DNA of 64,000 nucleotides, taken from NCBI RefSeq assembly GCF_029813785.1, contig NZ_JARVKY010000030.1:25942-89941 (forward strand), read 5' to 3'. This document shows positions 36,187-44,967 of this stretch, one piece after another. Each line of letters begins with the position of its first letter. Position 1 is the stretch's first letter. This stretch comes from Streptomyces sp. DH41. GTDB lineage: Bacteria > Actinomycetota > Actinomycetes > Streptomycetales > Streptomycetaceae. Made by a program: the position numbers and the translations under genes. The notes under the pieces are model-generated. The model made no database searches. It was not told the DNA's origin and saw nothing but the letters and a program-made list of their open reading frames with translations.

Positions 36187-38510
36187 GACCCATCTCCCGA
36201 GGAGTTCCACTGAGCGCCATCCGAGTGGCTCACGCCTGCTTGCGTTCGAACCGCTCGCTCGATGGCCTCCTTGGTCTCTGCATCGTCTTCTCCGTGACGC
36301 ACGAAGTAAGTGGTGATGGCTGCCGCAGACGCGTCCTGTGCCGCCTTTCGTCCGTCTGAATACTCTTTCCCCGCACTGAGCTCAGCCTCATCCGTCATGT
36401 CTTTCTGAACACTCTTCACGACACTCTCGGACACATCCTCCGCCAGCCAGTTGACCGGCTCTCCCACGATGGAGAAGGGAGCAGGAATGGCTCCCGTGCC
36501 CAAGCCGACGATCCGGTTGACCCACTTCGCGTTGTCGGCCACCGCCTCGTTGTACTCCGCGTTCGTAGCCGTGTGGAAGTCGTAGATCGCGTCGGCTCTG
36601 GAGTTGCTCATCACTCCCGCGATGGCAGCACCCGGAGCGACCAGGTCCCCGACGCGTGCACCGTCCTCCGGAGTGAGGTCCTTCCCCTCCGTCCGCAGGA
36701 AGTCCTGCACCACGTTCGCGGTGTAGGCCTGCTGCGCGGAAGTGATGGCGCTGTAGGCGTCCGGGTCCTGCCCGACGAGGCCGAGGAACTTCTGTGCCTC
36801 CCCGGAACCGAGGTTGGCGGGCTCGCCGTTGACCGGGAAGGCCTTGCTGTCCGCACTCTCGCCGTACATCGACCGCTGGAAGTCCGCGATGTAGTCAGCC
36901 GAGATGTTGCCCAGGCTGTCCCGCAGGGCGTACAGGGGACCGGTCTCCTCTTCCTTCAGGTCACCGTTCATGTTGTGCGTCAGCAGATCCGGGTTCTGGG
37001 CGAACTTCTCCACGATGTCGTGGACCAGTTTCGCCTGTGCGTCGCTGTGCTTGACGGACGGGTCGATCGTGTCAGTGTCGTACGGGCGGCCCGTCGCCGC
37101 AGCCTCCAAGGCGTGGCCCAGTGCGTTCGGGCCGAAGTTGAGTGCCTTCTTCGCCGCTTCCTCATCCGCGAGGACGTTGTGGCTGTTCGTGTCGATCACC
37201 CACTCGAAGTCCTTTGTGGTGAAAAGGTCGAGGTAGGACTTGAAGTCGGGCTTCTCTCCGGACTTGACCGTGCCGTCGTCGTGGTACGCAGTCGGCGTCT
37301 GCGTGAAGAACTGCTCCGCTGCCTCAGGACTGTGCCCCAGTGCCTCGAGCACGCTGTTGAGCGGTGCGTTTCCGGTGCCCAGCTTGCCGGAGGGGTTGAA
37401 CCCGTAGCCGTCGTCACTGCCGGCCGGCTTGTTCGCCATGAAACGGTACGGATCGTCCTGGTGAAGCTGTGTGACGTGCTCCGCGATGGGAGTCAGGAAC
37501 GCGGGATCGTAGTTCCCGTAGCGGAGGAGGCCGCCCAGTACCTGGTATCCGTACGGCTTGTTCATCATGCCGCGGTCCCACTCGATCTCCTGAGTGCCCA
37601 GCTTGCGGAACTCCGAGCCCCACCACGAGGGCAGGTGCTGCCGGTCGCCTTTGAGGCTCTGCGGCGTGTACGGGTCGGTCGCGTTGGCCAGAGCATGGCC
37701 CATGTACTTCTGCAGGTCCTGTACGCCGCTCAACCGGGTCTTCGAGGCGTCTCCGCTCGTACCGTCGATCGACATGGCACCGTAGAACTCGAGTGTCTGC
37801 CTCGGGCCGCCGAGGCCCTGGAAGAACTCCGTGGCGAACTCGCCGTCCTTCTCGCGTCCGTTGTGTCGCAGCAGCCTGTTCAGTTCGGCCAGCTCTCGGC
37901 CGGTCATGCCCTCGCGCTTCTCCGCGAGTTCCAGCGCGCGTTCGACCTGGGCGTCGTTGAGCGAGTCGTAGGTCGCATGGCCGGCGTTGTAGGGGTCGTT
38001 CCCGTGGGTTCGGGCGAGCGCCAGCTTGGTGGACGCGTCGATGTCCCTGGCGTGCGCGATCTTTCCCGTGATCGCGTCGGCGTAGTACTGGCGTTCTTCC
38101 TTGTTCTTGTCGTCCTTCGGGGACGTACCCGGCGTCACGTGGGCGTCCACGCTCACCGTCCCGTCGCCGTTGTCCCGAACGGTGTAACCCTTGTCCTTCG
38201 CCTCGGTGGTGAGCGTCCGCACGCGCTTCTGCAAAGCCTCGAGCTCACGGTGGGCGTCGTCCAGGACCTGGTAGACGCCGTTGGCTTCCCCGTGGAGGTC
38301 GGCGAACTCCGCTGCGGTCCTGTCCACGAACTCTCGCGTGACGCCGGCGTTCACCCCCTTCCAACGTGCGCGGTCGGATCTCTTCTTGAGGCCGTCGCGC
38401 GCGTCGGTCTCGAGTTGCTTCAGATTGTCGACCGCCTTCTTCCAGTCCGAGACCGCGGTGTCCAACTGACCGAGTGAGACCTGCATCAGATCGTTGTAGG
38501 TGATGGGCAT
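36183..38510 (-). CDS. Large WXG-containing protein, module A (possible ESX effector)
   Basis: A 775-residue protein from ATG 38510. The N-terminal ~110 residues are amphipathic helices with a W-x-G turn (RARWKGVNAG, ~48-57), like the delivery end of long WXG/LXG proteins. The body is mostly helical with motifs such as GRELAELNRLLRHNGREKDGEF and GLGGPRQTLEF. Near the C-terminus a Gly/Ile/Pro-rich segment (IVGLGTGAIPAPFSIVGEPV) resembles a membrane-active or buried hairpin. No signal peptide and no recognised toxin domain. It is homologous along its length to the 756-residue protein at 42201-44471; I believe databases call this family DUF6571, from memory. Flanked by a small helper gene upstream and a lipoprotein downstream. 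Confidence 0.8.
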   Translation of the reverse strand: MPITYNDLMQVSLGQLDTAVSDWKKAVDNLKQLETDARDGLKKRSDRARWKGVNAGVTREFVDRTAAEFADLHGEANGVYQVLDDAHRELEALQKRVRTLTTEAKDKGYTVRDNGDGTVSVDAHVTPGTSPKDDKNKEERQYYADAITGKIAHARDIDASTKLALARTHGNDPYNAGHATYDSLNDAQVERALELAEKREGMTGRELAELNRLLRHNGREKDGEFATEFFQGLGGPRQTLEFYGAMSIDGTSGDASKTRLSGVQDLQKYMGHALANATDPYTPQSLKGDRQHLPSWWGSEFRKLGTQEIEWDRGMMNKPYGYQVLGGLLRYGNYDPAFLTPIAEHVTQLHQDDPYRFMANKPAGSDDGYGFNPSGKLGTGNAPLNSVLEALGHSPEAAEQFFTQTPTAYHDDGTVKSGEKPDFKSYLDLFTTKDFEWVIDTNSHNVLADEEAAKKALNFGPNALGHALEAAATGRPYDTDTIDPSVKHSDAQAKLVHDIVEKFAQNPDLLTHNMNGDLKEEETGPLYALRDSLGNISADYIADFQRSMYGESADSKAFPVNGEPANLGSGEAQKFLGLVGQDPDAYSAITSAQQAYTANVVQDFLRTEGKDLTPEDGARVGDLVAPGAAIAGVMSNSRADAIYDFHTATNAEYNEAVADNAKWVNRIVGLGTGAIPAPFSIVGEPVNWLAEDVSESVVKSVQKDMTDEAELSAGKEYSDGRKAAQDASAAAITTYFVRHGEDDAETKEAIERAVRTQAGVSHSDGAQWNSSGDGS

Positions 38511-38526
38511 GCCGAAGTCCCCCCGG

Positions 38527-39003
38527 CTACTTGAAGTACCTGCTGAGCTCGGAAGCGGGCATCTCGGTCCCGTCCCGCCTCGTGATCTCGGCGGCGATCT
38601 CCGCGTCGTCGTTGGCGTGCAGCTTCTTGCTGAAGTCCAGGTGGTTCGAGATCTGCGCGCAGGCGTGACGTACCGCCTTCACCTGGCTCTCCCAGACCGT
38701 CAGTGTCGTCATGAGCTCGTCCCCCATGGCGAAGTTGGACCTGGACAGCGCCGAAGCGGCCTGGTGGGTGGAACCGGCGTGGTCGGAGTTCATGCCGGCC
38801 CCGGCGATGTCGACCTTCTTCACGAGCTCACCGTGCAGGACGAACGCGTCGTGCCCCACAGCGCCGAGGTCGTCCTGCCGTGCGACCAGGTCTGGACCGC
38901 CGCCCGGCCCCGCGCCCTGCGCCGGTGCCTGATTCAGTCGGGTGTGGGTGGTCGGCCGGTCGGCAGCCTGGGCCTTCGCCTGTTCCCATTCGTCCCATGC
39001 CAT
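38527..39003 (-). CDS. Small helical partner of module A (LNQ-motif protein)
   Basis: A 158-residue protein read from ATG 39003 with GAGGAG upstream. An N-terminal segment carries TRLNQAPAQG followed by a Gly/Pro run and DLVARQ. The rest is two long helices without W-x-G but with Trp in TLTVWESQVKAVRHAC. The 147-residue product at 44524-44967 has the same LNQ ... GPGGG ... DL start, so the two are paralogous. Size and helices suggest a WXG100-like partner or chaperone for the 775-residue protein 16 bases downstream. Confidence 0.75.
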   Translation of the reverse strand: MAWDEWEQAKAQAADRPTTHTRLNQAPAQGAGPGGGPDLVARQDDLGAVGHDAFVLHGELVKKVDIAGAGMNSDHAGSTHQAASALSRSNFAMGDELMTTLTVWESQVKAVRHACAQISNHLDFSKKLHANDDAEIAAEITRRDGTEMPASELSRYFK

Positions 39004-39455
39004 GCACTCGCTCCTCAGACGGCGTCGGCCTCCGGATCCACCGGACCGGACCGAAGGTAGTGGACGCTCATGAACCACGACAGCGACTTCACAGCCATCA
39101 CGACGACAGGATCGAACGCTTGCGCGTGCCTCGTGCGGTACTTCGACGGTCTGGTGTGGAACATCGAACGCCAGGTCGTTGCGGGCCCGCCCGACGGTCC
39201 TTGATTCGCCGGTGTTTCGTGGACACAACCGGCCGGCGTCAGCTGTCCGGCCGGCCTCGGGGAGCGCGCCGGGGCGAGTCGTCGTCATCTTGTGGCACGT
39301 CGGTAGGGGTTCCCGTCGTGCGCGTTGACTTGGCCGACGTGAGGCGTACGGGGCGGCTCGGTAGTCGTCGAGGTGGGGTCGACTCGCGCGCCCAGTCCGA
39401 CCCTCGGTCACATGCCGGTGACTGGCAGAGGGAGTACGTGTCCGGCTGTCTGGGG
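39004..39455. other. Intergenic region between modules A and B
   Basis: 452 bases with no convincing gene. It should contain the module A promoter. A stem-loop with 8-bp arms (39229-39236 and 39247-39254, 10-nt loop) may terminate the upstream lipoprotein unit on the minus strand, though it lies 200 bases past the stop. Open frames here on both strands lack ribosome binding sites. Confidence 0.4.
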
Positions 39456-40103
39456 CTACTGCACTTGGTCCGCCAGCGCCGAGGTCAGGTCGCCGACCTG
39501 CTCGGAGGTCAGGGACGTGCGTCCGGTTCGCCCGGTGCCGACCAGGAGGGCGGCGTGCCCCTCGCCGTCGAGCTTCAGCCGTACGGAGGCGACGTTGCCG
39601 CTGTCGGTGATGACCACCTCTCCGACCTCGGTCTGCGCGACCTTGTCCACGTAACTGACCAGGTCGTCGTTGTCTGCCGCGGCCAGCGAGGAGACCACCG
39701 GCGCCAGCGGGGCGATCCCGCTGGGCTCACGAGTGGCGAGGGTGTGCACCTGTACGTCTTCCTCACCGACGTGGAACGTACAGCTCACCAGGGCACCAGG
39801 GTTCTCGGCCAGCGGGTCCCCGGCCGCTGCGCGCTTTCCACCCTCGGCCGTGGCGACGGGTTCGTCACCGTCCTGCACAGGTCCGGGCCCGGTATCCGGT
39901 TCCAGGCCCGCGGTCTTCGCGGCCTCGGCCATGTCGTACGGCAGCGGGCAGGTGCTCGCCCCGTCGTCCGGAACACCGTCGGCGGTTTCGGTCAGGCTCT
40001 TCAGACTCAGCGACTCCGTGCTGCTCTCGCCCTGACACCCCGTCACCAGAGCGGCTGCGGTCAGAGCGGCCGCGACCGCGAACCGGTGTCGTGGGTGTGT
40101 CAT
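39456..40103 (-). CDS. Lipoprotein of module B
   Basis: A 215-residue protein read from ATG 40103 with GAGGGAA upstream. The short signal peptide (RHRFAVAAALTAAALVTGC) ends in lipobox Cys23. The mature part is Asp/Glu/Gly-rich with two cysteines (STCPLP and LVSCTF) and a compact beta-rich region (HVGEEDVQVHTLAT; VVITDSGNVASVRLKLDG). The DUF3558-like general plan of actinobacterial surface lipoproteins is possible but not proven. Last gene of module B; GC is high, unlike its upstream neighbours. Confidence 0.8.
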   Translation of the reverse strand: MTHPRHRFAVAAALTAAALVTGCQGESSTESLSLKSLTETADGVPDDGASTCPLPYDMAEAAKTAGLEPDTGPGPVQDGDEPVATAEGGKRAAAGDPLAENPGALVSCTFHVGEEDVQVHTLATREPSGIAPLAPVVSSLAAADNDDLVSYVDKVAQTEVGEVVITDSGNVASVRLKLDGEGHAALLVGTGRTGRTSLTSEQVGDLTSALADQVQ

Positions 40104-40138
40104 GTGCCGTTCCCTCGGGCTTTCGGTCGGGGGCTTGG

Positions 40139-41081
40139 TCAGGAGGTTGCCGTGGAGCAGCCGAGCCGCTTGCCGGCGACGTCGACGAAATCGTCGTACA
40201 GGTCCCGCGAGTTCGGTGTGCCGGGCCTCTCGAGGGCGGAGGTGTAACCCTGGTGCACTTCCATGGAGAAGCACGTGGGGGTGCCCGCGCAGTCGGCGAC
40301 CACGTGACGGGGATCGAAGCCCGAGACCTGGAGGCCGGCCACGCGCGGTTGCTCCGTGAACCTGGGCGAGGAACGGATACCGGCGACGATGCGCGGCTCC
40401 TGAGTCACCGCGTAGGTGGCGTAATCGGCGACCTCGCACGACCAGGTGGGACCAGCGCTGTCCTGGACCGTCTCCGTTGCGTTGGCTCGGCCCCGTGTCT
40501 GACCGGGGAACGTCAGGCCCGCGAGGCCGCACACCGTGCCCTCCTGGACCTGGCGCGGCTCTGGGCTCGAGTCGAGGGTGTCCGGCGTGGTCAAGGGCTT
40601 CTCGGCCGCACAGCCCCCCGCTCGACGGTGTTGTTGGCGACCTCGGTCAGGAGCCGGGCGAGTTTCACCGGATCCGAGTCTTCCGGGGCGTATCCCTCGA
40701 TGATGGCGGGCCCGTCCTGCGTTGTGCAGGCGCCGGGCAGCAGGACCCAGCCGTGGTCCGAGCCCACCGCACCAGTCGCACTGCCGGAGAAGAACGACAC
40801 CGTGGCCGGGCTGGGCCAGCGGCCGTACTCGCTGAAGGGGAAGTCTCCGCGCTCACGGCCCCCCGAGATCCTCATGTACTCGGTGTCCGACCCCAGGAGG
40901 AAGGACGAGCTCTCCACTGTGCAGGTGAAGTCGAGCTGATCGCTCGGCGAGTCGTTCAGACCGTCCCGGTCGGAAAGACGGCCGGACTCCACAGGTGCGC
41001 ACCTGCCGCCAGCACGACGACCGCCAGGGTGACTGCGATGCTTCCCCGTCGGAGACGTGCCTGGCTGTTCTTGGCCGTCAT
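40139..41081 (-). pseudogene. Frameshifted second copy of the module B membrane protein
   Basis: Three consecutive frames together match the intact protein at 41083-42171. Frame 1 (ATG 41081) gives a basic start and membrane helix (GSIAVTLAVVVLAAGAHLW). Frame 2 (to 40591) gives QLDFTCTVESSSFLLG ... GSATGAVGSDHGWVLLP, matching PEFTCVIERTSRFLG ... GETTGAVAPTGGYVVLP. Frame 3 (from 40594) gives TVCGLAGLTFPG ... YTSALERPG, matching KVCGLPGFSLPD ... YASALSDN. The 2-to-3 shift lies in a run of six G (minus strand; 40614-40619): one more G would read on as ERGGCAAEKPL, the missing link. The 1-to-2 shift is near 40990 and may include loss of ~30 codons. A pseudogene, a phase-variable gene or an assembly error are all possible. 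Confidence 0.75.
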
Positions 41082-41082
41082 C

Positions 41083-42171
41083 TCAGCTTTCCGCAAGCGT
41101 GACGTCAGGGCAGGAATACAGATCGGCCGCAGAGGCAACGAAGTTGTCGAACGTGTTTCCGCGGACCTTCGAGACCCGATCGTGATTGTCCGAAAGAGCG
41201 CTGGCGTACTCCCGGTTCCAGTGAGCGGCGAAGTACACGTCACCTTCAGCGCAGTGCAGAACGGCTTGGTCGACGGCGGCGATACCGTGGCTGTTGGGCA
41301 GCTTGCGGAAACCGTGAGTGTCCTGAAGGACTGCGTCGACCACGTTCTGGTCAGAGGTCGCCGTGAAGGAGACGGCGGCCCCGACACTGCCGGCCAGGGT
41401 CAGATCACATGCCCACACGTCCTTCGTGCCCTTGCTGATCTGCTCCTGACCGGGTTCGGCGACACCGGTGAGCACGGCGTCGTCGGGCAAGGAGAAGCCC
41501 GGCAGTCCGCACACCTTTCCGACGTCCGTTGTGCGCATACCATCGGGTGCGGCGAGCTCTGGTGACTTCTCCAGCGGCGGGGTGGCGCACCCGGCGTCCG
41601 CGGCAACCCTCTGGGCGGCGTGAGCCAGAAGGAGTGCCAGTCCTTCTGGGTCGGCCTGGCCCTTCGTCACGGTGGCTTCGACGGCGGACACGCCGTCGTC
41701 GTCGGGCGGGATGACGCGGGTTCCCCGTATGTTGCCCACCTTGTCCCAGCACGACTTCGGCAGGACGACGTACCCCCCGGTAGGAGCCACGGCTCCGGTC
41801 GTCTCGCCCTTGAGGTAGGAACGTGCGCCGGGGTTCTTCCACACATGAGTGGTGTAGGGAAAGGGCCCGTCCTCGTTTGCGGTCGTCAAGGTGACTTGCT
41901 GGTCCGTGTTCCCGAGGAAGCGACTGGTGCGCTCGATTACGCATGTGAATTCCGGCTCGCCGGGGGAGCTTTGCAGGCGCCCTTCCGAGACCCGGCCCGA
42001 GGAATTCAGGGCACTCTGTGCGTCCCTGGACTCAACCCGTTGGTCGCAGAATGATGGCGACCCCAGCACATTCGTGTTCTGCCATATGTGCGTAGAAACA
42101 AGAGCACTGACGGCAACCAGCGTTCCCGCAGTGATGAGCAGTGATTTCTTCCTACGTGGGTTGGGGGGCAT
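41083..42171 (-). CDS. Membrane-anchored extracellular protein of module B
   Basis: A 362-residue protein from ATG 42171 with AAGGAAA upstream. A short basic start and one uncleaved-looking membrane helix (~9-26, LLITAGTLVAVSALVST) suggest a signal anchor. The outside domain appears to be two similar halves, each with an F-T-C/W-A-C type cysteine and an LP-x-S/LPD turn: CVIERTSRFLGNTDQQV and CDLTLAGSVGAAVSF. At least six cysteines (C42, C77 region, CWDKV, GCATP, KVCGLPG, LHCAEG, YSCPD) suggest disulfides. The stop is one base from the next ATG. No family recognised. Position behind a large ESX-type protein suggests a receptor, partner or immunity role. Confidence 0.75.
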   Translation of the reverse strand: MPPNPRRKKSLLITAGTLVAVSALVSTHIWQNTNVLGSPSFCDQRVESRDAQSALNSSGRVSEGRLQSSPGEPEFTCVIERTSRFLGNTDQQVTLTTANEDGPFPYTTHVWKNPGARSYLKGETTGAVAPTGGYVVLPKSCWDKVGNIRGTRVIPPDDDGVSAVEATVTKGQADPEGLALLLAHAAQRVAADAGCATPPLEKSPELAAPDGMRTTDVGKVCGLPGFSLPDDAVLTGVAEPGQEQISKGTKDVWACDLTLAGSVGAAVSFTATSDQNVVDAVLQDTHGFRKLPNSHGIAAVDQAVLHCAEGDVYFAAHWNREYASALSDNHDRVSKVRGNTFDNFVASAADLYSCPDVTLAES

Positions 42172-42200
42172 GTGTGTATTTCCTTGTCTCGGGCCTGGAC

Positions 42201-44471
42201 TCAGCGGGACCGCAGAGCTTCGTACGCGGTCTGCCGTCCGGAAACATAGCTCTGCTGGGCCTCGCCGGCGGCGTCCTCAGCGATCTCTGGGGCCAGGCTT
42301 CGGTCCGCGCCCCACCTGTCGAAGTAGCGGTCGATGTTGTCTTGCGCTACGTCGTTGCTCCGGTTCAACTCCTCTTTTGCCAAGGAACCCTCTTCTGCCT
42401 GTACTCCCGCCAGCCAGTTGTTGAGAGAGACGTCCACCAGGCGTTGAGACATGTCCCCTACTATCGGAATGTTGGTGATCATTCCGCCACCGATGTGGTA
42501 GCCGTAGAACCGTGTATCAGTTGCCTCGGAGATCTTGTCGTCGTGCACGTCCATCTTTACGTCACCGCCGACGGCGTTAAGGGCACCGGTGACTTCGCCA
42601 TACTTGCGGGCCTCGTTCAAGGCAGCGGTAGCGTTCGGGAAATCCTTGTCCATCATTTGCTCGGACATGTAACCCTGTTGTGCATGATAAATGCGCTCGA
42701 AGTTTTGGACATCGTCTGCTTCCGATACGCCACGCATCATGCGTATCAAGCTGCTGCGGCTGTTCTGAATCTGGGACTCGTCGCCATTCTCGTAGACGTC
42801 CGCCTTGCCGGCGCGACCGCCCGGGGCGTCTCCGTTGATGGTCTCCACAACATCCGGTGAGTAGTCGGCAAGTACCTGGGAGAGGGGGGAGCGCAAGGAG
42901 GCGTACTCGTCACCGGCCAGCAACTCGTCAGCCTTCCCGGTGCGTGGCTCCTTCTTGTCCTCGCCGAACGTGCCATCAGCGTGTCCGTAGTCCAGAAGGT
43001 TGACCGTGTCGTGCATGACACGGGCCTGCGCGGCCGTGTGGCGACCGAATTCGTTTCCTTCGGCACCCGCTACGTTGCCCGTGGCACCTGCCGCCAGGGC
43101 GAGCCCCAGTCCTGCTCGTACGTCCTGGTCGAAAGTGTCCTCACCCGTTACCTGGACCTTGCCCTGCCATCGAGTGGTGTCGACATGGTCCCAGTCCCGC
43201 TCCGTGAGCAGGTACGAGAGATTGTCGTTCTTTCCGTCGGGACCGGGATCGAGGTAACTGGTGGCCGTGCCGGGGTCCTTGGCCATGATGCCCAGTACGC
43301 CGTCGAGCGGATCGTTCGCGAACCAGCCGTCGTCCTTTCCGCTGAAGCGGCCACTTAGATCCCATACATCGGGGTCCCCGCCCTGCTTCTTGTCCTCGAC
43401 AGCTCGGATGTCGGTGGCCAGGTCTTTGAGGAACTGCCCGGAGTATCCGTTCCCTTCTTGCATCAGAGTGACCAGGCTCTGGTAGCCACGTACTTGTTGG
43501 CCGTGTCCGACACCGACCGAAACCTTCTGAGAGGCGACGTCGAGATCGAATTTCTGGACACCGGCCCGCTGCATGTCGGTGCGGAACTTCTTGTAGAAAG
43601 CGGAGTCGGGGTTCTTCGTTGCCGTCGCCAGAGAGTTGGCCAATCCCTCCTGAAGATCGGCGAACGTTCTCTTGTTCTTTCCGCCGTGGCTGAGCGTGCT
43701 GAGCCGGTTGGTGAGCTCTATGGTCCCCGAAGCGCCCAGACCGTTGAGGAGGGTTTGAGTGAATTCTTTACTCTTGGCGTTGTCGCGGAAGGCGCGGTCG
43801 AGTTCGGCGAGTTCGGTGGCGGGGACCTTTTCGCCTCCCGCCAGCCGGGTGGCGATGTCCTCGGCGTTCTTGGCCTCGTACTTCTCGATGTCGCCCTTGG
43901 CCTGGCCGTTGAAGCCGTTGAACGTGCCGTCCTGGAGGTTCGAGTCGACGACGACGGCGGTGAAGGCGATCTCGACGCCCTTGTCGGCGTCGGTGGTGTC
44001 CTTGACGAGCTGGTCGATGCGGTCCTGCCAGGAGCGGACGCTCTTGCGGACGCTTTCCTGGAAGTCCGGGTCGTGACGGTAGGCGTTGCGGGTGCCTTCG
44101 TCCAGGAGCTGTGTGTCGTAGGAGACCCGGCCTTGGTCGGACACCTTCATGCCGGCGACGACGGCTTCCTGGCGGGCGGTTCTGAGTTTGCCGCGCAGGT
44201 CGGTGAACTGGGTATGCGCGTCGCGCAGGAGGGAGGCGATGGCCTTCGCCTCGGTCTGGGCGCTCTGGTATTCCGTGAGAGTGATGTCGAAGCGGCGGTT
44301 GGCGGCGTCCGCGCTCAGCCCCTGCCAGGACGGGCCCATGGATATGCCGTGCACGTCCCGCTCGTAGGCCTTCTCCTGCTTGCTGAACTCCTTGGCCATG
44401 TCGTCCCAGCCGTCGGCCGCCGTGGTGAGCGTGGCCAGGTCGGTCGTCATGATCTCGTGGTACGTCGGCAT
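42201..44471 (-). CDS. Large WXG-containing protein, module B (possible ESX effector)
   Basis: A 756-residue protein from ATG 44471 behind GGGGAAC. The N-terminal ~110 residues are helices with the W-x-G turn GPSWQGLSADAANRRFD. The body is helical with ATELAELDRAFRDNAKSKEF matching GRELAELNRLLRHNGREKDGEF of module A, and the C-terminus has GYHIGGGMITNIPIVGD where module A has GTGAIPAPFSIVGEP. No signal peptide and no recognised enzymatic domain. GC in counted 60-base blocks falls from 73% and 65% near the 5' end (44281, 44041) to 57%, 55% and 47% further on (43501, 42601, 42661). This is the pattern of a conserved delivery end joined to a more variable body. Confidence 0.8.
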   Translation of the reverse strand: MPTYHEIMTTDLATLTTAADGWDDMAKEFSKQEKAYERDVHGISMGPSWQGLSADAANRRFDITLTEYQSAQTEAKAIASLLRDAHTQFTDLRGKLRTARQEAVVAGMKVSDQGRVSYDTQLLDEGTRNAYRHDPDFQESVRKSVRSWQDRIDQLVKDTTDADKGVEIAFTAVVVDSNLQDGTFNGFNGQAKGDIEKYEAKNAEDIATRLAGGEKVPATELAELDRAFRDNAKSKEFTQTLLNGLGASGTIELTNRLSTLSHGGKNKRTFADLQEGLANSLATATKNPDSAFYKKFRTDMQRAGVQKFDLDVASQKVSVGVGHGQQVRGYQSLVTLMQEGNGYSGQFLKDLATDIRAVEDKKQGGDPDVWDLSGRFSGKDDGWFANDPLDGVLGIMAKDPGTATSYLDPGPDGKNDNLSYLLTERDWDHVDTTRWQGKVQVTGEDTFDQDVRAGLGLALAAGATGNVAGAEGNEFGRHTAAQARVMHDTVNLLDYGHADGTFGEDKKEPRTGKADELLAGDEYASLRSPLSQVLADYSPDVVETINGDAPGGRAGKADVYENGDESQIQNSRSSLIRMMRGVSEADDVQNFERIYHAQQGYMSEQMMDKDFPNATAALNEARKYGEVTGALNAVGGDVKMDVHDDKISEATDTRFYGYHIGGGMITNIPIVGDMSQRLVDVSLNNWLAGVQAEEGSLAKEELNRSNDVAQDNIDRYFDRWGADRSLAPEIAEDAAGEAQQSYVSGRQTAYEALRSR

Positions 44472-44523
44472 GGGTTCCCCGTGGTGCGCGTTGCGTGAAC
44501 GGTCGAAGGCGGCAGCGGACGGC

Positions 44524-44967
44524 TCAGAAACCGTCGAGGCTGGACGACTTGCGGATGCCCTGCCCGATGCCGAAGTCGGTGTTCTGGAACAGGATGGTGG
44601 TGCTGCGCAGGGCTTCCTTCTCGGAACCCAGGCGGTTCATCAGGTTCTGCACCTGCTCGCCCCAGGTCTTGTGCGCCTTCTTCAACGCTCCTGAGGTGAC
44701 CCACCCGTCACCGTCCTTGGCGGCGAACGCCTTGACCGCCGTACCAGTGTCGTCGTCGGCCCGGTCACCGGCCTTGCGGGTGTCGGGCTCGAGGTGGTCC
44801 TCGATGGCCTTGGCAGCGGCCTTCTTCTGCGCGGGACTGGACGCCAGGTCCTTCCGGCCGCCTCCCGGACCCGGCAAGCCTCCCGAATCAGCCGGATACT
44901 GGTTCAACCGCATCCCGACCGGTTCCCCGGTCCCGCCGCCGGACCGCTCTCCGACAGGCTCCACCAT
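44524..44967 (-). CDS. Small helical partner of module B (LNQ-motif protein)
   Basis: A 147-residue protein from ATG 44967; a later Met at residue 19 (MRLNQYPAD) is a possible alternative start. The LNQ ... LPGPGGG ... DL segment matches the module A paralogue. Then comes a Lys/Ala/Asp-rich helix and a C-terminal helical region with KTWGEQVQNLMNRLG, a W-G in WXG-like position, ending SSSLDGF. First gene of module B, 52 bases ahead of the large protein, so probably its partner or chaperone. Confidence 0.75.
   Translation of the reverse strand: MVEPVGERSGGGTGEPVGMRLNQYPADSGGLPGPGGGRKDLASSPAQKKAAAKAIEDHLEPDTRKAGDRADDDTGTAVKAFAAKDGDGWVTSGALKKAHKTWGEQVQNLMNRLGSEKEALRSTTILFQNTDFGIGQGIRKSSSLDGF

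Noticed and set aside
38880..40247. 455-codon plus-strand frame across the inter-module gap
   Set aside because: No ribosome binding site, Arg/Gly-rich translation, and it is antisense to two supported lipoprotein and partner genes.
40591..40594. TTGA overlap read as two translationally coupled genes
   Set aside because: The two frames align as consecutive parts of one paralogous protein and one inserted G joins them, so a frameshift explains the pair better.
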